From positions 1 through 27,446 of the forward strand of contig DFDW01000041.1 of the NCBI GenBank assembly GCA_002369315.1: a stretch of 27,446 bases of DNA, written 5' to 3'. The position numbers were made by a program, and so were the translations under genes. Source of the stretch: Ruminococcaceae bacterium UBA3818 (GTDB lineage: Bacteria > Bacillota > Clostridia > Oscillospirales > Ruminococcaceae). Under the pieces are notes generated by a model that worked only from the letters and a program-made list of their open reading frames with translations, was not told the origin of the DNA and did no database searches. Below are positions 21,483-27,446 of this stretch, piece by piece (within the stretch, counting starts at the first letter, position 1; the number at the start of each line of letters is the position of its first letter).

Positions 21483-24213
21483 ATCTGCCGCAGCAGTGTT
21501 TGTATTTTTTGCCGCTGCCGCAAGGGCAGGGGTCGTTGCGGCCCACTTTTTTGCCGACCTTTACCGGCTCCTTTTTCAGTGTCCCATCGGAAGAGCCGCC
21601 GGACGCCGTCATAGGCTGAGCCACCTGCTCGCGGCGGGGCGCTTCCCGGCTGACGCGTACGGTGAGCATCATCTTTACCGTATCCTCTTTGATGGACTGG
21701 ACCATTTCATCGAACATATCGGAACCGACCATCCGGTATTCTACCACCGGGTCCCGCTGGGCGTAGGCCTGCAGAGAGATACCCCGCTTGAGCTCATCCA
21801 TGGCGTCGATGTGATCCATCCATTTGGTGTCCACATTGCGCAAAAGCACGACTCGTTCCAGCTCCCGCATCAAATCGCTGCCGATTTCCGCCTCCCGTTT
21901 CTCATACCGTTCTTTCGCCCGGCTGACCAGCGTGTCCCGAATATCCGATTTGGAGACCTCGTCCAGCTGTTGGGCATCATAGACAAAATCTTCGTCGGAG
22001 CACAGCCAGCCGCCGAAATGGACTTTCAGTCCTTTGAGGTTCCAGTCTTCCTTGTTTTCATCGTTGGCCAGGAAAAGATCCACCGCGTCGGAGATGGTGC
22101 TTTCGGTCATTTTGAGGATGGTATCTTTTAAGCTTTCGCCGTTTAACACGCTGGCCCTCTGGCGGTAGATGGTTTCACGCTGCTTGTTCATCACATCGTC
22201 GTATTCCAGCACCCGTTTTCTGGTGGCGAAGTTGCGGCCTTCTACCTTACTCTGGGCGCTTTCGATGGCGTTTGACAGCATCTTGTTTTCGATGGGGGTC
22301 TTTTCGTCCAGGCCGATGGAATCCATCATATTAAAGATCCGCTCGCCACCGAACAGCCGCATCAGATCGTCTTCCAGCGACAGGTAGAACCGGGTGGCGC
22401 CGGGGTCGCCCTGGCGGCCGGCGCGCCCGCGCAGCTGATTGTCGATTCGGCGGGATTCGTGCCGCTCGGTGCCGATGATATACAATCCGCCCACCTCTTT
22501 GACCTTTTGGGCCTGAGGCGCGAATTCCTCTTTGTATTTTTCCATCAGCTGGGCAAAGCGGGCCCGGGCGTCCAGAATTTCCTGGTCGTCGGTCTCGCCG
22601 AAACCGGTGGCTTCCAGGATCATTTCCTCCGTCATGCCTTCCCGGCGCAGCTGGTCCTTGGCGGCGTATTCCGCGTTGCCGCCCAGCACAATGTCGGTAC
22701 CGCGGCCCGCCATATTGGTGGCAATGGTCACCGCGCCCAAATGTCCGGCCTGCGCCACGATCTGGGCTTCTTTTTCATGGTATTTGGCGTTGAGTACTTC
22801 ATGGGCGATGCCGCGGCGGCGCAGCATCTTGGACAGCAGCTCCGATTTTTCGATGGAGATGGTACCAACCAGTACCGGCTGCCCTTTTTCGTGACAGGCG
22901 GCGATATCATCGATTACAGCGTTAAACTTGCCCTGCTCGGTTTTATACACCACATCCGGGCGGTCATCCCGCTGCACCGGCTTGTTGGTGGGAATTTCAA
23001 TGACGTCCAGCCCGTAGATTTCCCGGAACTCGCTTTCTTCGGTCATAGCCGTACCGGTCATACCGGACAGCTTGTCATACATGCGGAAATAGTTCTGGAA
23101 AGTGATGGTGGCCAGCGTTTGGGATTCTTTCTGGATGCTGACCCCCTCTTTGGCCTCAATCGCCTGATGCAGGCCTTCGTTGTACCGGCGCCCCATCATA
23201 ATGCGGCCGGTGAACTCGTCAACGATCAGCACCTGCCCGTCCTTGACCACATAGTCGATATCCCGGTGCATGGTGCCGTAAGCCTTGATCGCCTGGTTGA
23301 CATGGTGCAGATAGGTGGCGTTCTCCATATCCATTAAATTTTCAATCTGGAAATACGCCTCGGCCTTTTTCACACCTGCCGGGGTCAGGGTGGCGGTGCG
23401 GGCCTTTTCGTCCACGATGTAGTCTCCGTCCACATCGTCGTGTTCTTCCTTGGCGTCCAATTCCTTGACTTTGACAAAGCGCATCTTTTTGACCAGCTGA
23501 TCGGTCATCTGATACAGGTCGGTGGATTTGGCGCCAGGCCCGGAGATAATCAAAGGCGTGCGCGCTTCATCGATCAGGATAGAGTCCACCTCGTCCACAA
23601 TCGCATAGTGGTGGCCCCGCTGAACCTGATTTTCTTTGCGGACGGCCATGTTATCCCGCAGATAGTCAAATCCCATTTCGTTGTTGGTGCCGTAGGTAAT
23701 GTCGGCGGCATACGCTTCCCGCCGTTGGTCAGAATTGAGGTCGTGGATGATAAGCCCCACGGACAGGCCCAAAAACCGATAGACCTTTCCCATCCATTCC
23801 GAGTCGCGCTTGGCCAGATAGTCATTGACGGTAACGATGTGTACGCCCTTGCCTTCCAGCGCGTTTAAGTAAGCAGGCAGGGTAGCAACCAGGGTTTTAC
23901 CTTCGCCGGTCTTCATCTCGGAGATGCGGCCCTGATGCAGCACGACGCCGCCCAGCACCTGCACCGGAAAGGGGCGCATGCCCAGCACCCGGTCGGCGGC
24001 CTCCCGGCAGACGGCAAACGCGTCGGGCAGAATGTCGTCGAGGGTTTCGCCGGCGGCAAGCCGTGCTTTCAAAGCCGGCGTCTGCTCCTGCAGCTGCCGG
24101 TCGGACATTGATTTGTATTTATCCTCCAAAGCGAGGACCCGGTCCACGATTGGCCGGATATTTTTCAATTCCCGCTGGGAATAAGTACCGAAAATTTTCT
24201 CAAAAAGCCCCAT
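21481..24213 (-). CDS. secA: Protein translocase ATPase SecA
   Basis: 910 residues, the motor that drives preproteins through SecYEG. The first nucleotide-binding domain has the Walker A motif MKTGEGKTLVATL near residue 100 and DEVDSILIDEARTPL as DEAD motif II. The preprotein crosslinking domain follows, then the second motor domain (TNMAGRGTDIVLGG, QLRGRAGRQGDPG) and the helical scaffold. The C-terminus GRNDPCPCGSGKKYKHCCGR is the zinc-binding SEC-C motif for SecB or ribosome contact. ATG at 24213 with AAGGAG upstream. The gene has its own promoter (24275-24304) and a 5' hairpin. It is transcribed toward the origin, head-on to the expected fork. Confidence 0.98.
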   Translation of the reverse strand: MGLFEKIFGTYSQRELKNIRPIVDRVLALEDKYKSMSDRQLQEQTPALKARLAAGETLDDILPDAFAVCREAADRVLGMRPFPVQVLGGVVLHQGRISEMKTGEGKTLVATLPAYLNALEGKGVHIVTVNDYLAKRDSEWMGKVYRFLGLSVGLIIHDLNSDQRREAYAADITYGTNNEMGFDYLRDNMAVRKENQVQRGHHYAIVDEVDSILIDEARTPLIISGPGAKSTDLYQMTDQLVKKMRFVKVKELDAKEEHDDVDGDYIVDEKARTATLTPAGVKKAEAYFQIENLMDMENATYLHHVNQAIKAYGTMHRDIDYVVKDGQVLIVDEFTGRIMMGRRYNEGLHQAIEAKEGVSIQKESQTLATITFQNYFRMYDKLSGMTGTAMTEESEFREIYGLDVIEIPTNKPVQRDDRPDVVYKTEQGKFNAVIDDIAACHEKGQPVLVGTISIEKSELLSKMLRRRGIAHEVLNAKYHEKEAQIVAQAGHLGAVTIATNMAGRGTDIVLGGNAEYAAKDQLRREGMTEEMILEATGFGETDDQEILDARARFAQLMEKYKEEFAPQAQKVKEVGGLYIIGTERHESRRIDNQLRGRAGRQGDPGATRFYLSLEDDLMRLFGGERIFNMMDSIGLDEKTPIENKMLSNAIESAQSKVEGRNFATRKRVLEYDDVMNKQRETIYRQRASVLNGESLKDTILKMTESTISDAVDLFLANDENKEDWNLKGLKVHFGGWLCSDEDFVYDAQQLDEVSKSDIRDTLVSRAKERYEKREAEIGSDLMRELERVVLLRNVDTKWMDHIDAMDELKRGISLQAYAQRDPVVEYRMVGSDMFDEMVQSIKEDTVKMMLTVRVSREAPRREQVAQPMTASGGSSDGTLKKEPVKVGKKVGRNDPCPCGSGKKYKHCCGR

Positions 24214-24229
24214 GGTATTCTCCTTCCCC

Positions 24230-24246
24230 GCGGCTGTCTCAGCCGC
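24230..24246 (-). repeat. Hairpin in the secA leader
   Basis: GCGGCTG and CAGCCGC form a perfect 7-base stem around a 3-base loop, directly upstream of the secA SD. It has no U tract, so it is more likely an mRNA stability or translational element than a terminator. Confidence 0.5.
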
Positions 24247-24274
24247 TGTTAGGCCAAAAGCCCGATACTTTTTT

Positions 24275-24304
24275 ATTGTATCGCGTTCTATCCTGATTTG
24301 TCAA
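24275..24304 (-). promoter_or_regulatory. secA promoter
   Basis: Minus-strand TTGACA (24299-24304), 18-base spacer, TACAAT (24275-24280), about 60 bases upstream of the secA start. Confidence 0.8.
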
Positions 24305-24368
24305 ACAAGCTGGCCTTTTTATGTGAATTTTTTGTTAATTTCCCCGACAAAAAGCCCCCTTACCAGCC

Positions 24369-24397
24369 TTGTACCGACAGATAAAACCGTGTATACT
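24369..24397 (+). promoter_or_regulatory. Promoter of the DUF554 gene
   Basis: TTGTAC (24369-24374), 17-base spacer, TATACT (24392-24397), about 85 bases upstream of the DUF554 start and divergent from the secA promoter. The remaining leader holds no other element I can support. Confidence 0.7.
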
Positions 24398-24481
24398 GGC
24401 AGATAGTGAATAAGAGGATTTTGCTTGGCCGGCGCTTTCGATATGGCATTTTGCGGCGCCGGCAGGAAAGGGGAGACAATC

Positions 24482-25162
24482 ATGCTGGGAACCTGGGTCA
24501 ATGTGGTGGCGGTGCTGGGCGGAGGGTCCATTGGCCTTTTGATTCAAAAAGGCTTACCGCAGCGTTTGTCCGATACGTTGATGAAAGGGCTTGCGCTGTG
24601 TACGATTTATATCGGTATTTCCGGCTCGTTAAAAGGCCAGGATACGCTCAAGCTGATTTTGTCGGTGGTCATCGGCGCTTTGATCGGCGAAGGGCTGGAT
24701 CTGGACAGAAAGATCCAATGGCTGGGCAATTGGGTGGAACGCCGGTTTTCCAAAAAAGACGGGGGCGTTTCGGTGGCGGAGGGATTTGTCACCGCCAGCC
24801 TGGTTTTCTGCGTTGGGGCCATGACCATCGTAGGCTCTTTGCAAAGCGGGCTTACCGGAGACCATCAAATGCTGTTCACCAAGTCTATGCTGGATTTTGT
24901 CTCATCGATGATTTTTGCTTCTTCCCTTGGTATCGGTGTACTGTTTGCCGCGGCGTTTGTGCTGGTGTTCCAGGGCAGCATCACTCTGCTGGCAGGTCTG
25001 GCGGCTCCGTTTCTTGGCGATGTGGTCATTGCAGAAATGACTTGTGTGGGCTCGGTGCTGATCGTCGGGCTGGGACTTAACATGCTGGGGCTGACCAAGC
25101 TCAAGGTGATGAATTATATCCCGGCCATCTTCTTGCCGATTGTGTTCTGCTTGTTGTGGTAG
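24482..25162 (+). CDS. DUF554 integral membrane protein (YdfK-like)
   Basis: 226 residues with several hydrophobic helices. It begins MLGTWVNVVAVLGGGSIGLL and contains IGALIGEGLDLDRKIQ, GFVTASLVFCVGAMTIVGSL and GSVLIVGLGLNMLGLTKLKV, the conserved blocks of DUF554. The family is widespread in Firmicutes and is presumed to be a transporter, but no substrate is known. ATG at 24482 with AAAGGGGAG upstream; the frame is open earlier but the conserved start is here. It is the only outward-reading gene in the 19-27 kb block, monocistronic with its own promoter, and ends before a shared terminator. Confidence 0.9.
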   Translation: MLGTWVNVVAVLGGGSIGLLIQKGLPQRLSDTLMKGLALCTIYIGISGSLKGQDTLKLILSVVIGALIGEGLDLDRKIQWLGNWVERRFSKKDGGVSVAEGFVTASLVFCVGAMTIVGSLQSGLTGDHQMLFTKSMLDFVSSMIFASSLGIGVLFAAAFVLVFQGSITLLAGLAAPFLGDVVIAEMTCVGSVLIVGLGLNMLGLTKLKVMNYIPAIFLPIVFCLLW

Positions 25163-25264
25163 GTTCTGGCGCCGCGGAGAATGTGCCCACGTGGTCTTGC
25201 CAGTAAAGAAAAACGCGGCGGCAAGGTCCGGCAAAGGATGGTCCTTTTTGGGCGTAGGTAAAAG

Positions 25265-25293
25265 AAAAAGCCCGGAAAACTCCGGGTTTTTTC
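25265..25293. terminator. Bidirectional terminator between DUF554 gene and rarA
   Basis: CCCGGA and TCCGGG around AAAC, flanked by A-rich and T-rich tracts (AAAAG and TTTTTTC), sit between convergent genes. The stem is short but well placed, and likely works both ways. Confidence 0.85.
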
Positions 25294-25301
25294 TTTTGCG
25301 G

Positions 25302-26588
25302 CTATTTCTTTTCTTTTTCTTCCCAAAGACCCAGGATCTGTTTGCGGTAGGCGGCTGCCGCCTGTTCGGTTTTGTTGTCCTGGAACTGATAGTATACCCG
25401 GTCTTTGATTTCGTCCGGCAGGTACTGCTGGGGATAGTAATGCCCCGGGTAAGGATGGGGATATTGATAACTGAGGCCCCGCCCCAGCTTTTTGGCGCCG
25501 GAATAGTGGCTGTCTTTGAGATAGGCGGGGATATCGCCGGTCTTGCCCTGCTTCACGTCGGCCATGGCCGCGTCGATGGCCAACACCCCGGCGTTGGATT
25601 TGGGCGCGGTGCATAAAAGGATGGTGGCGTCGGCCAGAGGAAGCCGCGCTTCCGGCAGCCCCAGCTGCAGGGCGCTGTCTACACAGGCCTTCACAATGGG
25701 AATGGCCTGGGGCCAGGCCAGACCGATGTCCTCACAGGCGATGCACAAAAGCCGCCGGCAGGGAGAAAGGATATCCCCGGCGACCAGAAGCCTGGCCAGA
25801 TAGTGCAGCGCCGCGTTTTCGTCCGAGCCGCGGACCGATTTGTGGAAAGCGGAAAGAATGTCATAGTGGGCGTCGCCGTCCCGGTCGTAGCGCATGGCGC
25901 TGCGCTGGGACACCTGCTGTACCGCGTCCATGCCAATGCGGCGGCGGCCGTCCTGTACCGGAGCGGACAACACGCACATCTCCACCGCGTTGATGGATTT
26001 GCGCACGTCGCCGCCGCAGCCCAGGGCAATGGCTTCCACAACGCCGTCCTCCAGCTCCAGCGGCGTTTGCTGTTCCTGCTCCAAAATGGCAAAAGCCCGC
26101 CGTACCGCCGCTTCGATATCGGCGGCGTCCACCGGTTTGAACTCAAAGACGGTAGAGCGGCTTAAAATGGCGTTATACACATAAAAATAAGGATTTTCAG
26201 TGGTGGAGGCAATGAGGGTGATCTGCCCGTTTTCAATAAACTCCAGCAGCGACTGCTGCTGTTTTTTATTGAGGTACTGGATCTCATCCAGATACAAAAG
26301 GACCCCTCCCATGGCCTCGAAAGTCCCCAGCCCGTTGATAATTTCCTTGATATCCGCCACGCTGGCGCTGGTGCCGTTTAATTTATGCAGGGTCTTACCG
26401 GTTTTTTGGGCGATAATCCGCGCAACGGTCGTTTTTCCCACGCCGGACGGCCCGTAAAAGATCATGTTGGTGATGTGACCCGAATCCACCATCCGCCGCA
26501 GAACGGCGCCGGGACCCAGCAGATGAGCCTGTCCCACCACGTCGTCCAGACTGTCCGGACGGATTCGGTCTGCCAATGGTGCCGTCAT
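25302..26588 (-). CDS. rarA: Replication-associated recombination protein RarA (AAA+ ATPase)
   Basis: 428 residues, RarA/MgsA/WRNIP1 family, clamp-loader-like ATPase acting at stalled forks. It starts with PLADRIRPDSLDDVVGQ. Walker A is YGPSGVGKTTVAR (46-53) and Walker B is LLYLDEIQYLNKKQQQ (from 97). STTENPYFYVYNAILSRS holds sensor 1, and the C-terminal tetramerisation region has GSDENAALHYLARLL, RRLLCIACEDIGLA and YPHPYPGHYYPQQYLPD. ATG at 26588 with AAAGGGGG seven bases upstream. A TACAAT-like -10 lies about 65 bases upstream but I could not find a matching -35. Confidence 0.95.
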   Translation of the reverse strand: MTAPLADRIRPDSLDDVVGQAHLLGPGAVLRRMVDSGHITNMIFYGPSGVGKTTVARIIAQKTGKTLHKLNGTSASVADIKEIINGLGTFEAMGGVLLYLDEIQYLNKKQQQSLLEFIENGQITLIASTTENPYFYVYNAILSRSTVFEFKPVDAADIEAAVRRAFAILEQEQQTPLELEDGVVEAIALGCGGDVRKSINAVEMCVLSAPVQDGRRRIGMDAVQQVSQRSAMRYDRDGDAHYDILSAFHKSVRGSDENAALHYLARLLVAGDILSPCRRLLCIACEDIGLAWPQAIPIVKACVDSALQLGLPEARLPLADATILLCTAPKSNAGVLAIDAAMADVKQGKTGDIPAYLKDSHYSGAKKLGRGLSYQYPHPYPGHYYPQQYLPDEIKDRVYYQFQDNKTEQAAAAYRKQILGLWEEKEKK

Positions 26589-26694
26589 AAAAAAACCCCC
26601 TTTGCAGCGGAAAATCCGCGTATCAATGTAAATGTATCGATTTTTCTATTGTAGCAGATTTTTGATTCGATGAATAGAACTTTTGTTCCAAATG

Positions 26695-26736
26695 GGAAAA
26701 AATTTCCGCTTCCCGGCGCTGCCGGAAAGCGGAAAC
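26695..26736 (-). terminator. Terminator of the glyA transcript
   Basis: TTTCCGCTTCCCGGC (26703-26717) and GCCGGAAAGCGGAAA (26721-26735) form a 15-base stem with one mismatch around GCT. On the minus strand it is followed by a T tract (26697-26704), so it ends the glyA and small-membrane-protein transcript. Confidence 0.88.
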
Positions 26737-26742
26737 GAAAAT

Positions 26743-26964
26743 TCAAGATGCTTTGCTTTTTTTATGAAAGACAGCCCATAGCACAAACAGTGCCGCCGTC
26801 ACAGCCAGATACAGCCCGTAAAGGGTCCACGTTCCGGCCAGTGAAAGACCAAACGGGGTACCGCATTCCGGATGGTGCAGCGCGTACCATACAAAGCCCA
26901 CAGCAAACAGCAAAGCCGCGATTGCGCACCATAGGAAAACGCGGGCACATTGCTTCGCCTGCAT
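26743..26964 (-). CDS. Small two-helix membrane protein of unknown function
   Basis: 73 residues. A short basic start (MQAKQCARV) is followed by helix 1 at about 9-28 (FLWCAIAALLFAVGFVWYAL). An outer loop (HHPECGTPFGLSLAGTW) leads to helix 2 at about 46-66 (LYGLYLAVTAALFVLWAVF) and a KKSK end. I do not recognise the family. It is probably a real gene: AAAGGGGG lies eight bases before the ATG, it starts 14 bases after the glyA stop, and it ends just before a strong terminator. It therefore shares the glyA transcript. Confidence 0.75.
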   Translation of the reverse strand: MQAKQCARVFLWCAIAALLFAVGFVWYALHHPECGTPFGLSLAGTWTLYGLYLAVTAALFVLWAVFHKKSKAS

Positions 26965-26978
26965 GTGATTTTCCCCCT

Positions 26979-27446
26979 TTATTCGTACAACGGGAACTTG
27001 GCGCAGGTCTCGTTTACCTCAGCGCGGATCCGGTCAGCGGACGCTTCGAAATCGGTGGCGGCCAGATAGATCCACTGGGCGATCTTCTCCATCTCTTCTT
27101 TGCCAAAGCCGCGGGAGGTCACATAAGGAGTACCTACCCGGATACCGCTGGTGACAAAGGGCTTCTGAGGATCGTCGGGGATGGCGTTTTTGTTGACGGT
27201 GATATACACTTCGTCCAGACGCCGCTCCAGCTCTTTGCCGGTGATGTTCATAGAGCGCAGATCCAACAGCAGCAGATGATTGTCGGTACCGCCGCCCACC
27301 AGATCAAACCCTTTTTCGGTGAGGCACCGGCCCAGATGGGCTGCGTTTTCCACGATCTTCTTTTGATATTCTTTAAACTCCGGTTTTAACGCTTCTCCAA
27401 AGCAGACTGCCTTGCCGGCGATGATGTGCTCCAGCGGGCCGCCCTG
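26979..27446 (-). CDS. glyA: Serine hydroxymethyltransferase, C-terminal part (runs off right edge)
   Basis: The last 155 residues of the PLP enzyme that interconverts serine and glycine while loading tetrahydrofolate with a one-carbon unit. GGPLEHIIAGKAVCFGEAL follows the PLP-lysine region. GGTDNHLLLLDLRS, NKNAIPDDPQKPFVTSGIRVG and TPYVTSRGFGKEEM are diagnostic of GlyA. The PLP-binding lysine and N-terminus lie outside the window. The stop at 26979 is followed closely by the small membrane protein gene. Confidence 0.96.
   Translation of the reverse strand, partial: QGGPLEHIIAGKAVCFGEALKPEFKEYQKKIVENAAHLGRCLTEKGFDLVGGGTDNHLLLLDLRSMNITGKELERRLDEVYITVNKNAIPDDPQKPFVTSGIRVGTPYVTSRGFGKEEMEKIAQWIYLAATDFEASADRIRAEVNETCAKFPLYE

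Noticed and set aside
22459..23337. 292-residue open frame on the plus strand inside secA
   Set aside because: Antisense to the conserved SecA motor domains; no start signal or family motif.
1..27446. tRNA or rRNA genes, insertion sequences, prophage or CRISPR array
   Set aside because: I saw no CCA-ended cloverleaf sequences, transposase motifs, phage genes or regularly spaced direct repeats; the intergenic gaps are short and accounted for.

Overview
The window is the replication-origin region of a Firmicutes chromosome, most likely a Clostridia of the Oscillospiraceae/Ruminococcaceae type. That placement rests on the gene order dnaA-dnaN-rlbA-recF-remB-gyrB-gyrA, the divergent rpmH-rnpA-yidD-yidC-jag cluster, a T-box in front of hisS-aspS, an mgsA gene beside a MinD-like ATPase, strong Shine-Dalgarno (SD) sites and frequent GTG/TTG starts. 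I could not run a database comparison, so the family is an inference. The DNA is of moderate GC with AT-rich intergenic gaps. I see no tRNA, rRNA, insertion sequence, prophage or CRISPR array.

Left arm (1-14211, nearly all minus strand, transcribed away from the origin). Reading outward from the origin: dnaA, dnaN, S4-domain rlbA, recF, remB, gyrB, a YcxB-like membrane protein, gyrA. Next come one plus-strand M14 peptidase gene, then a NUDIX hydrolase with a membrane-anchored NusG-II-domain protein, a MinD-like ATPase with mgsA, and finally hisS-aspS behind its own promoter and T-box. aspS runs off the left edge.

Origin (13884-15913). The dnaA-dnaN gap carries degenerate DnaA boxes, then a box, a short GC-rich spacer and a CTA-triplet tract running into AT-rich DNA. 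This is the layout of the B. subtilis basal unwinding system (DnaA-trio). The gap between dnaA and rpmH carries the two divergent promoters and two inverted DnaA-box-like sites flanking the dnaA promoter.

Right arm (15914-27446). rpmH, rnpA, yidD, yidC and jag read away from the origin and end at a strong terminator at 18797-18834. After that most genes read toward the origin, head-on to the expected fork: a cation-diffusion-facilitator-like transporter translationally coupled to a 56-residue membrane peptide, hflX, secA, rarA, a small membrane protein and the 3' part of glyA. Only a DUF554 protein reads outward. The window thus joins replication initiation and sliding clamp, recombination, supercoiling, ribosome and tRNA maturation, membrane insertion and secretion, and two aminoacyl-tRNA synthetases.

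I found no wholly new system. The points most worth a second look are the DnaA-trio-type unwinding element, the tiny peptide carrying a decarboxylase beta-subunit-like motif, the MinD-like protein with Glu in place of its key Asp residues, the hairpin array between rpmH and rnpA, and the head-on secA block.
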